Source: Ilumatobacter fluminis
GTDB taxonomy: Bacteria; Actinomycetota; Acidimicrobiia; Acidimicrobiales; Ilumatobacteraceae
Length of the DNA: 64,000 bases
Reading direction: 5' to 3'
Assembly: GCF_004364865.1 (NCBI RefSeq)
Contig: NZ_SOAU01000001.1
Span: 186,001-250,000, forward strand
Translations under genes and position numbers: made by a program
The notes under the pieces: generated by a model
The model's input: the letters and a program-made list of their open reading frames with translations, nothing else
Told to the model about the DNA's origin: nothing
Database searches by the model: none
Part shown: piece by piece, positions 24,864-31,945 of the stretch
Layout: every line of letters begins with the position of its first letter
Position numbering within the stretch: the stretch's first letter is position 1

Positions 24864-25832
24864 ATGCCCGCCCCGTTGGTCTCCGCCGTGCTCGGCCTGT
24901 GGCAGGACCGGCCGCCGGAGGAGAACGTCGCCGTCGCCCGTCTCGCCGACGAACTCGGCTACCCCGAACTGTGGATCGGTGAGATGGCGACGTACGATGC
25001 CTTCGCACTCGCCACGGCGATCGCCGGCGTGACCGACCGGATCGACTTCACGATCGGACCGCTCTCGGTACATGCGCGCACCCCGATGACCGTCGCCGTC
25101 GGCGCTGCCTCGGTCGCGAACCTGACGGGCCGCCACGTCGACGTCGCGCTCGGCACGTCGAGCGACGTCGTGGTCGAACGCTGGCACGGACTCGAACGTG
25201 GTCGCCCGGCACGGACGCTCGAGGACCATGTGGTCGCCACCGCCGAATTGCTCAGCGGCCGCAAGGCCGACCTCCGAACGGAGACCGTCTCGACGACCGG
25301 CTATCGCCTCCGACTGCCGTCGCCCGAGAGCAGCCTCACCGTCGCGGCCTTTGGGGTGCGTGCGATCGGCGTGGCCGCACGGGTCGCCGACCGGCTCGTG
25401 CTCAACATGGTCACGCCGGCAGCGGCTCGACGCCTCGTCGACGAACTCGCAACGGCGGCAGAAGCGGCCGGCCGCCCCTGCCCCACGGTCGCAGCGTGGC
25501 TCCCGGCTGCGATCGACCCGACCGACGAGACGCTGCACCAGATCACGATGGGACTCGTCGCCTACCTCGCCGCCCCCGGCTACGGCGAGATGTTCGCCGA
25601 GGCCGGCTTCGGAGACCTGGTCGAGTTCGCCCGCTCCAGTCCGCACCCCAAGGAACTGTTCGCCGCTGTGCCGCCGGAACTCATCGACGCGATCGGCCTG
25701 ATCGGCACTGCCGACGACGTCGACGACCGCATCGCCGACTACACCGCCGCCGGCGTCGACGAGATCTGCCTCGTTCCCGCCACGGCCGGCCACGCAGCGG
25801 AGCGCACACTCGGCACGCTCGCTCCCGGCTGA
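24864..25832 (+). CDS. LLM-class (luciferase-like) flavin-dependent oxidoreductase
   Basis: The 322-residue protein has a bacterial-luciferase TIM-barrel layout: ELGYPELWIGEM near the start, the IGPLSVHARTPMTVA strand, and a GRHVDVALGTSSD phosphate-binding segment. The C-terminal part has ELIDAIGLIGTADDVDDRI, typical of F420- or FMN-dependent LLM oxidoreductases of actinobacteria. The substrate is unknown. It ends 9 bp from the convergent crotonase gene. Confidence 0.85.
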   Translation: MPAPLVSAVLGLWQDRPPEENVAVARLADELGYPELWIGEMATYDAFALATAIAGVTDRIDFTIGPLSVHARTPMTVAVGAASVANLTGRHVDVALGTSSDVVVERWHGLERGRPARTLEDHVVATAELLSGRKADLRTETVSTTGYRLRLPSPESSLTVAAFGVRAIGVAARVADRLVLNMVTPAAARRLVDELATAAEAAGRPCPTVAAWLPAAIDPTDETLHQITMGLVAYLAAPGYGEMFAEAGFGDLVEFARSSPHPKELFAAVPPELIDAIGLIGTADDVDDRIADYTAAGVDEICLVPATAGHAAERTLGTLAPG

Positions 25833-25841
25833 CCGGGTTCG

Positions 25842-26633
25842 TCAGCGGCCCTTGAACTCGGGGGTGCGCTTCTCGACGAACGCACGCACCGCTTCGGCCG
25901 TGTCGGACGTGGCGAAGTTGACCGTCTGGGCCGAGCCCTCGTTCTCGAGTGAGCGCTGCAGCGTCGACTCGAACGACTCGTTCAGCAAGCGCTTCGTCTG
26001 CGCCAGCGCGATCGGCGGGCCGGCCGCCAGGCGCGCCGCCCAGTCGGCGACGAACGTGTCGAGCTGGTCGTTGTCGACCACACGGTTGACGAGACCGATC
26101 CGGTCGGCCTCGTCGGCGTCGATCAGGTCGGCGAACAGGGCGAGCTCCTTGGCACGATGAAGGCCGATGCGGCGGGGGAGGAACCACGACCCGCCGAAGT
26201 CGATACTGAGTCCGCGCTTGGCGAAGATCTCGGCGAAGCGAGCGGTGCGGTCGGCGACGACGAGGTCGCACGCCAACGCCATGTTCAAGCCGGCGCCGAC
26301 GGCGACGCCCGACACCTTGGCGATGGTCGGCTTCGGCATCTCCGCCAGTGCGACACACGCGGCGCCCACCCGCCGCATCGCCGACAGCTGGTGCTGGTCG
26401 AGGTGTTCGGGCGGTTCGTTCCCGTCACCGGCCAGGTCGGCGCCCGAGCAGAAGTCGCCCTCGGCGCCGGTCACGATCACCGCTCGGTCGTCACGTCGCA
26501 CGGCGATCTCGCGGAACGTCTCGGCGAGCTCGTCCCACATGTCGGACGGCACGGCATTCTTGCGTCGTGGCCGGTTCAGGGTGACGGTCACGATCCCGTC
26601 GGCACGCTCGACCAGCAATCTCTCCGAGGACAT
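25842..26633 (-). CDS. Enoyl-CoA hydratase/isomerase (crotonase) family protein
   Basis: A 263-residue crotonase: oxyanion-hole segments AEGDFCSGADLAG and GVAVGAGLNMALACDLV, and FAEIFAKRGLSIDFGGSWFL, which is close to the PaaG-type active-site pattern with Asp in the second acidic position. Such enzymes hydrate or isomerise enoyl-CoA in fatty acid or aromatic acid breakdown. The exact reaction cannot be fixed. The start at 26633 has a TACCGT box 6 nt upstream; the gene diverges from the Fic gene. Confidence 0.88.
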   Translation of the reverse strand: MSSERLLVERADGIVTVTLNRPRRKNAVPSDMWDELAETFREIAVRRDDRAVIVTGAEGDFCSGADLAGDGNEPPEHLDQHQLSAMRRVGAACVALAEMPKPTIAKVSGVAVGAGLNMALACDLVVADRTARFAEIFAKRGLSIDFGGSWFLPRRIGLHRAKELALFADLIDADEADRIGLVNRVVDNDQLDTFVADWAARLAAGPPIALAQTKRLLNESFESTLQRSLENEGSAQTVNFATSDTAEAVRAFVEKRTPEFKGR

Positions 26634-26639
26634 GGAGCG

Positions 26640-26645
26640 ACGGTA
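26640..26645 (-). promoter_or_regulatory. TACCGT -10 box of the crotonase gene
   Basis: Minus-strand box ending 6 nt before the start at 26633. Confidence 0.5.
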
Positions 26646-26698
26646 CCGACCGACCCCGAGGCTGGACGAGTCGGGCGCCAGCCGGGAAACTCAGGATC

Positions 26699-26733
26699 CA
26701 TAGTATGAGTTATGGCAAAACTCATACTATGAT
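26699..26733 (+). promoter_or_regulatory. 13-bp inverted repeat operator over the fic promoter
   Basis: CATAGTATGAGTT (26699-26711) and AACTCATACTATG (26719-26731) are perfect complements with a 7-nt spacer, in an AT-rich island unlike the surroundings. The -10 box TATGAT (26728-26733) overlaps the right arm and ends 6 nt before the ATG. Binding would block transcription. Confidence 0.65.
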
Positions 26734-26739
26734 CGATTC

Positions 26740-27927
26740 ATGGCGCCCGACCCCGATTGGCCCAGCGTGGCGTACGAGGAACGGTCGTGGACGCCGACGA
26801 CCGAGATCCCTCGACGCTGGCGAACGACGTATGCCGGCCCGTACCTCGCCGCGGTCGTCCCCACGATCGAGTCGGTCGTCGTCGACACGCCGTCGGCAGT
26901 GGCAGCGCTCGCCGACGAAGCGGCCACGATGCTTGCCGCCTTCGATGCCGAACTGGGCGTCGAGCTCGTGCCGTACGGTGCGATCCTCTTGCGGAGCGAG
27001 TCGGCCTCGTCGTCGAGAATCGAACGGTTGACCGCATCGGCCCGATCGGTCGCGCTCGCCGAGCTGGGCGACCGGAGCCGACGCAACGCCACCGAGATCG
27101 CCGCCAACACCGCTGCGATGCGGGCGGCGCTCCGCCTCGCCGACCGGGTCGACGAGGCCGCCATCCTCGAGACCCAACGAACGCTGCTCGACGACGTCCA
27201 ACCGGACGCCGTCGGATGGCGCGATCAACAGGTCTGGATCGGCGCGAGCAGCTACGGCCCGCACACGGCGGCGTTCGTCCCACCGCATCACGAGCGGGTC
27301 CGTCCGGCGGTCGCCGACCTCGTCGCCTTCGTCGAGCGAGACGACCTCCCTGTCGTGGTCCAGGCCGCGATCGCCCACGCACAGTTCGAGACCATCCACC
27401 CGTTCACCGACGGCAACGGTCGCACCGGCCGTGCGCTACTCCACGCGATCTTCCGGGCGAAGGGCCTGACACGTCACGTCGCCGTGCCCGTCTCCTCCGG
27501 ACTGCTCGTCGACGTCGACCGCTACTTCGACGCTCTCGACGCGTACCGCAACGGCGAACCCGTTCCGATCATCGAACGTGTCTCGGAGGCGATCCACGCG
27601 GCCGTCGTGAACGGACGTGCCCTCGTCGAGAGCGTCCGATCGATCCGGCAGCGCTGGAGCGACGGACTCGTCGCCCGACCGCAGGCCACCGTCTGGCGTG
27701 CGCTCGACGTCATCGTCCGCCAACCCGTGCTCGACTCGGCGTTGCTGCAGCGAGCGATCGACGTGCGGGCCCAGGCGGCCGATGACGCCATCGGGCGCCT
27801 CGTCGACATCGGCGCACTCGAACAGGTCACCGTCGGCCGCCGCAACCGGAAGTACGCCGCTCCGGAGATCCTCGCCGCACTCGACGACTTCGCCGACCGG
27901 GGCGGACGCCGAACGCCGCCCGCGTAA
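26740..27927 (+). CDS. Fic-family AMP-transferase with C-terminal winged helix
   Basis: The protein has 395 residues. The Fic core has HPFTDGNGRTGR with catalytic His at about residue 220. The N-terminal inhibitory helix has SSSRIE at about 90-95, matching the [ST]xxxE motif that blocks ATP binding in class II Fic proteins. The C-terminal about 80 residues look like a winged helix (DVRAQAADDAIGRLVDIGAL). Fic enzymes transfer AMP or other groups from nucleotides to Tyr, Thr or Ser of target proteins. The strong operator immediately upstream suggests autoregulation through its own winged helix; the targets are unknown. Confidence 0.9.
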   Translation: MAPDPDWPSVAYEERSWTPTTEIPRRWRTTYAGPYLAAVVPTIESVVVDTPSAVAALADEAATMLAAFDAELGVELVPYGAILLRSESASSSRIERLTASARSVALAELGDRSRRNATEIAANTAAMRAALRLADRVDEAAILETQRTLLDDVQPDAVGWRDQQVWIGASSYGPHTAAFVPPHHERVRPAVADLVAFVERDDLPVVVQAAIAHAQFETIHPFTDGNGRTGRALLHAIFRAKGLTRHVAVPVSSGLLVDVDRYFDALDAYRNGEPVPIIERVSEAIHAAVVNGRALVESVRSIRQRWSDGLVARPQATVWRALDVIVRQPVLDSALLQRAIDVRAQAADDAIGRLVDIGALEQVTVGRRNRKYAAPEILAALDDFADRGGRRTPPA

Positions 27928-28008
27928 CCACATCGTCGACGCGGCGACGCTCCGACTGCGGTCGCACGAGAGGCCGTCGTTACGTTCGGAGACACGGTCA
28001 CGACCCAC

Positions 28009-28013
28009 GGAGG
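28009..28013 (+). promoter_or_regulatory. GGAGG ribosome site deciding the GTG start at 28020
   Basis: The site ends 6 nt before GTG; a TACGTT box at 27981-27986 gives a plausible promoter for the three-gene operon. Confidence 0.5.
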
Positions 28014-28019
28014 CAACAC

Positions 28020-29288
28020 GTGAACTTCGATCTGCCCGACGACCTGGCGGCCTATCTCGACGAGCTCGACGACTTCATCGAGCAGGTCATCAAGCCGATG
28101 GAGGAGCGCGACGACAACATCCGCTTCTTCGACCACCGCCGCGAAGACGCCCGTACCGACTGGGAACGCGGTGGCCTCCCCAACGACGAGTGGTACGCGC
28201 TCCTGCGCGAAGCGAAGCTCGCCGCCGACGACGCCGGCCACTTCCGGTACGCGCTCCCGAGCGAATTCGGCGGCAAGGACGGCACGAACCTCGGCATGGC
28301 CGTGATCCGTGAGCACCTCGCCCGCAAGGGCCTCGGCCTCCACAACGACCTGCAGAACGAACACAGCATCGTCGGCAACAACGTCGGCCTGCTCCTGATG
28401 ATGCACTACGGCACCGACGAGCAGAAGGCCGAGTGGATGGAGCCGCTCGCCCGACTCGAGACCGGCTTCGCGTTCGGCATCACCGAACTCGACCACGGCT
28501 CCGACGCCACCCACATGGACACCCGCGCCGTCCGCGACGGCGACGACTGGATCATCAACGGCAACAAGACGTGGAACACCGGCATCGACACGGCGCCCTA
28601 CGACCTGATCTTCGCCCGCACCAGCGGCGAGGACGGCGACGGCACCGGCATCACCGCCTTCCTCGTCCCGACCGACTCGCCGGGGTTCGAGATCGAGGAG
28701 TTCCTGTGGACGTTCAACATGCCGACCGACCACGCCACGATCTCGCTCACCGACGTGCGCGTGCCGAACTCGGCGATCTTCGGCGGTGAGGGCAAGGGCC
28801 TGCAGGTCGTGCAGCACTTCTTCAACGAGAACCGCATCCGCCAAGCCGCCTCCAGCCTCGGCGCAGCGGAGTTCTGCATCGACCAGTCGATCGAGTACGC
28901 CAAGGAACGCAAGCCGTTCGGCAAGCCGCTGTCGCAGAACCAGGCGATCCAGTTCCCCCTCGTCGAACTACAGACCCAGTGCGAGATGCTGCGGGCCCTC
29001 ATCCAGAAGACGGCGTGGCAGATGGACACCTACGGCGTGTGGTCGGTGTCGGACAAGGTCTCGATGTGCAACTACTGGTCGAACCGGTTGTGCTGTGAAG
29101 CGGCCGACCGGGCGATGCAGGTGCACGGCGGCCTCGGCTACTCCCGCCACAAGCCGTTCGAGCACATCTACCGACACCACCGCCGCTACCGGATCACCGA
29201 AGGCACCGAGGAGATCCAGATGCGACGCGTCGCCGGCTACATGTTCGGCTACATGGGCCAGCGCGCCCCGAAGGGCGTCAAGGAGTAG
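28020..29288 (+). CDS. Acyl-CoA dehydrogenase
   Basis: The 422-residue flavoprotein has FGITELDHGSDATHM (flavin-binding loop), a central beta domain, and a C-terminal helical domain with RKPFGKPLSQNQAIQFPL and YRITEGTEEIQMRRV. The Glu in TEGT matches the catalytic base of medium-chain-type enzymes. It oxidises an acyl-CoA to the enoyl-CoA using FAD and passes electrons to ETF. It is first in an operon with a DmdA-like protein and a MetF-like protein. It is too short (422 residues) to be a DmdC-type dehydrogenase of the usual about 600 residues. Confidence 0.9.
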   Translation: MNFDLPDDLAAYLDELDDFIEQVIKPMEERDDNIRFFDHRREDARTDWERGGLPNDEWYALLREAKLAADDAGHFRYALPSEFGGKDGTNLGMAVIREHLARKGLGLHNDLQNEHSIVGNNVGLLLMMHYGTDEQKAEWMEPLARLETGFAFGITELDHGSDATHMDTRAVRDGDDWIINGNKTWNTGIDTAPYDLIFARTSGEDGDGTGITAFLVPTDSPGFEIEEFLWTFNMPTDHATISLTDVRVPNSAIFGGEGKGLQVVQHFFNENRIRQAASSLGAAEFCIDQSIEYAKERKPFGKPLSQNQAIQFPLVELQTQCEMLRALIQKTAWQMDTYGVWSVSDKVSMCNYWSNRLCCEAADRAMQVHGGLGYSRHKPFEHIYRHHRRYRITEGTEEIQMRRVAGYMFGYMGQRAPKGVKE

Positions 29289-29321
29289 CGCAACGCCGAG
29301 GCTGCCGTTTGAGCAGGGCGG

Positions 29322-30488
29322 GTGACGGGCACACCGGAACGTGTGACCACGTCCGTTCCCGATCTCGTCGCCGCCATCGGACCCCGAGTCCGCACCTCTC
29401 CGTTCTTCCCGGCCACCGTACGCGCCGGCGTCACGGCCGTGTCGACGTACAACCACATGTGGCTCCCGATGAGCTACGGCGACCCGGAGCGTGAGTACGA
29501 GCGCCTCACCACCGGCGTGTCGATGTGGGACGTCGCTGCTCAGCGCCACACCGAGGTGAGCGGACCCGACGCCGACGCCGTCGTCGAACTCGTCACGGCC
29601 GTCGACACGAGCGACACCGACCGGTGCCGTGCGATCTACGCACCGATGTGCGACCACGACGGTCGCCTCATCAACGACCCGGTCCTGTTCCACTGGCACG
29701 ACGGAACGTGGCGCTTCTCGATCTCCGACTCCGACGTGCGCCTCTGGCTCCAGGCGATCATCCGCGCCCACGAGTTCCGCGCTCAGGTCGCCGAGCTCGA
29801 CACCGCCACACTCGCCATCCAAGGACCGAAGGCGGGCGACGTGATCGACGCACTCGGCTTCGGATGGTTCGACGAACTCGACCAGTTCGAGCAGCGGCCC
29901 ACCCCGATGCGGCTCGACGACGGGCCCGCCGTCGAGGTGGTCGTCAGCAAGTCGGGCTGGAGCACCCAAGGCGGCTGCGAGATCTTCCTCGACGACGCGA
30001 CGCGGGCGGTCGACCTGTGGAACACCGTCTCCGCCGCCGGCGAACCGTTCGACATCGGACCGGGCGCACCGAACGCGACCGAGCGGATCGAGAACGTGCT
30101 CCTGTCGTACGGGACCGACACCGGCTACGACGCCGACCCGATCGAACTCGGCCTCACCGACCACCTCGATCTCGACCGCCCCGACTTCATCGGACAGGCG
30201 GCCCTGCGTCGCATCCGCGACGACGGACCGAAGCGACGTCTGCGAGGTGTCGTGATCGACGGCGACGACATCGGCGTGCTGCAGCAACCCGTGCCGTTCA
30301 CGATCGGCGGCGACCGCGTCGGGCTGCTCCGTGCGGCGACCCACTCGCCCCGGTTCGAGAGCAACATCGGACTCGCTCTGCTCGACGCCTCCTGCACACC
30401 CGGCGACGTCGGATCGGTCGAGCTCGACGACGGGCAGCGCACCGCACGGCTGGTCGAGCTGCCGTTCGCCGACTCGCTCGAAGACTGA
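29322..30488 (+). CDS. GcvT-fold methyltransferase, DmdA-like
   Basis: The 388-residue protein belongs to the tetrahydrofolate-dependent aminomethyltransferase fold. By eye it follows dimethylsulfoniopropionate demethylase DmdA: TSPFFPATVRAGV, YNHMWLPMSYG, MWDVAAQRH, YAPMCDHDGRLINDPVL, ISDSDVRLW and LAIQGPKAGD. DmdA moves a methyl group from DMSP to tetrahydrofolate, giving 3-methylmercaptopropionate. Many DmdA-like proteins act on other methylated compounds, so the substrate is open. The GTG at 29322 lies 33 nt after the dehydrogenase; a GTG seven codons in is an alternative. A MetF-like gene follows by 7 nt. Confidence 0.7.
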   Translation: MTGTPERVTTSVPDLVAAIGPRVRTSPFFPATVRAGVTAVSTYNHMWLPMSYGDPEREYERLTTGVSMWDVAAQRHTEVSGPDADAVVELVTAVDTSDTDRCRAIYAPMCDHDGRLINDPVLFHWHDGTWRFSISDSDVRLWLQAIIRAHEFRAQVAELDTATLAIQGPKAGDVIDALGFGWFDELDQFEQRPTPMRLDDGPAVEVVVSKSGWSTQGGCEIFLDDATRAVDLWNTVSAAGEPFDIGPGAPNATERIENVLLSYGTDTGYDADPIELGLTDHLDLDRPDFIGQAALRRIRDDGPKRRLRGVVIDGDDIGVLQQPVPFTIGGDRVGLLRAATHSPRFESNIGLALLDASCTPGDVGSVELDDGQRTARLVELPFADSLED

Positions 30489-30495
30489 GCCCGAC

Positions 30496-31467
30496 GTGAC
30501 GGCGGCACCGTGCCCGAAACACATGGTCCACGGACCGTGCGGTGGGGTCACACCCGACCTCGGGTGCGAAGTCGACGGCCGCCCGTGCCCGTTCGTCGAT
30601 GCCGTGGTGACCGAGGCCGCCGTCGAGGTCATACACCGGGCGCGCCCGGTCGACCTCGGACGCTTCGTGATCGATCTGCGTCTCCCGACCGACGACGCGG
30701 TCTTGGCCGAGGTCGCCGCCATCTACCGAGACGTGGGTGCGATCGTGCTGGTGGGCGAACACGTCGACGACCCCGACGACGCGGCACCCCATCATCACGC
30801 CGACCGGCTCGCCGAGATGGGCCTGCCGTGCGTGGTCACCGTCACCGGACGTCGCCGCTCACCCGACCAGCACCGTGCCGAGATCGAGCGACTCGTCGCC
30901 GCCGGGGTGCGTGCCGTGCACTGCATCACCGGCGACCACCCGGCCGCGCGTTTCGGACCGGACGCGACGGCCACGTTCACCCTCGACGGGGCCCAGCTCG
31001 CCGGGATCGCACGATCCGCGGGCGCTCACGTCTCCGTCGCCGAGAGCCCGATCGCCCCACCCGGCGATCGGCGCGCCGAACGCGTGGCGATGAAGGAGCG
31101 CGCCGGCGCCGACGTCGTCATCCTCAACCACGCCGGTGCGCCGCAGGCGGTCGCCGAGTTCGCAGACGGGTGCGGTGCGGCCGGTGCCTCGCTCGCCGTC
31201 GTCGCCCCGGTCCCGGTGATGACCGATGTGTCGTCGGCGCGAGCACTGTCGCAGTTCCCCGGCGTCGCGCTGCCCGACGGCCTGGCCGACCGGATCTTGG
31301 CCAGCGACGATCCCGTCGAGACAGGCGTCGCCGCCGCCGTCGAGCTCGGCGACGAACTGCTCTCCGATGACCGGTTCGCGGCGATCAACCTGTCGGGCTC
31401 CGCAACAGCGGCCGGCCCGGTCGAGCGCGCCCGCCTCATGGCGTCGGTCGCCGAGCGCCTCCGCTGA
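30496..31467 (+). CDS. MetF-like methylenetetrahydrofolate reductase with N-terminal Cys-rich segment
   Basis: The protein has 323 residues. It starts with CPKHMVHGPCGG and two more Cys (Cys6, Cys15, Cys24, Cys31), the signature of the PF12225 (MetV-like) segment that usually sits in a separate protein or at the other end of MetF. The rest has the MTHFR barrel pattern: VHCITGDHPAARFG, a KERAGADVVILNHA strand and FPGVALPDGLADRI. Role inferred: interconversion of methyl- and methylene-tetrahydrofolate. Placed 7 nt after the DmdA-like gene, it would regenerate the cofactor. The GTG at 30496 is the only start that keeps the Cys motif. Confidence 0.75.
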   Translation: MTAAPCPKHMVHGPCGGVTPDLGCEVDGRPCPFVDAVVTEAAVEVIHRARPVDLGRFVIDLRLPTDDAVLAEVAAIYRDVGAIVLVGEHVDDPDDAAPHHHADRLAEMGLPCVVTVTGRRRSPDQHRAEIERLVAAGVRAVHCITGDHPAARFGPDATATFTLDGAQLAGIARSAGAHVSVAESPIAPPGDRRAERVAMKERAGADVVILNHAGAPQAVAEFADGCGAAGASLAVVAPVPVMTDVSSARALSQFPGVALPDGLADRILASDDPVETGVAAAVELGDELLSDDRFAAINLSGSATAAGPVERARLMASVAERLR

Positions 31468-31503
31468 ATCGGATTCGCCTCGTGTGGCCCGAGCGGGTGA
31501 CAC

Positions 31504-31519
31504 GTGTACCTCGGTACAC
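31504..31519 (+). promoter_or_regulatory. Perfect palindrome GTGTACC-TC-GGTACAC
   Basis: A 7-2-7 palindrome in the 154-bp gap between the MetF-like gene and the small membrane protein gene; probably a regulator-binding site. Confidence 0.45.
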
Positions 31520-31538
31520 ATCAGCGTTATCACACCTT

Positions 31539-31554
31539 GTGGTCGGTTGACCAC
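31539..31554 (+). promoter_or_regulatory. Palindrome GTGGTC-GGTT-GACCAC
   Basis: A 6-4-6 palindrome 20 bp after the previous one and about 68 nt before the ATG at 31622. It overlaps possible -35 sequences (TTGTGG, TTGACC). Confidence 0.45.
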
Positions 31555-31621
31555 TCTGGTACAACTGCATGAGGCGGAAGCGTGCCGAGACCACGGCACG
31601 CCGACGGGACGGGAGAACACA

Positions 31622-31885
31622 ATGGCAGGGATTCGCCGCGGCATCGCCGTGGCAACACTGATGGCCGGATGCCTGGTGGGGGCATCCACGGCCGACGCGG
31701 CTGACGACGAGTCGGCCGCAGGCGTCGACGCCGGCCGAGCCGGCGCATCGAGCGCCATCGCCGACGGCGAGGTCGAACTCGGCGCCTCGCTCGCAGCAGC
31801 AACCGCGTTGGCACTCGGTCTCGCCTGCGTCGCCGCGACGCGACGCACCCAGGACGAACCCCGCCGCGAACGCATCAACTGGTGA
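31622..31885 (+). CDS. Small secreted/membrane protein
   Basis: An 87-residue protein with an N-terminal signal-like helix (VATLMAGCLVGASTADA), a short Ala/Gly/Asp-rich middle and a second hydrophobic helix near 60-75 (LAAATALALGLACVAATR), followed by a charged tail ending RRERINW. The ATG follows GGGAG by 6 nt. The plan resembles a tiny sortase substrate without the LPxTG. No family recognised. Two palindromes upstream suggest tight regulation. Confidence 0.6.
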   Translation: MAGIRRGIAVATLMAGCLVGASTADAADDESAAGVDAGRAGASSAIADGEVELGASLAAATALALGLACVAATRRTQDEPRRERINW

Positions 31886-31945
31886 CCGGACGGACCGTGG
31901 CGTGTCCGAACGACGGGCACGCCACGGTCCGGCCGGCCACCACCA

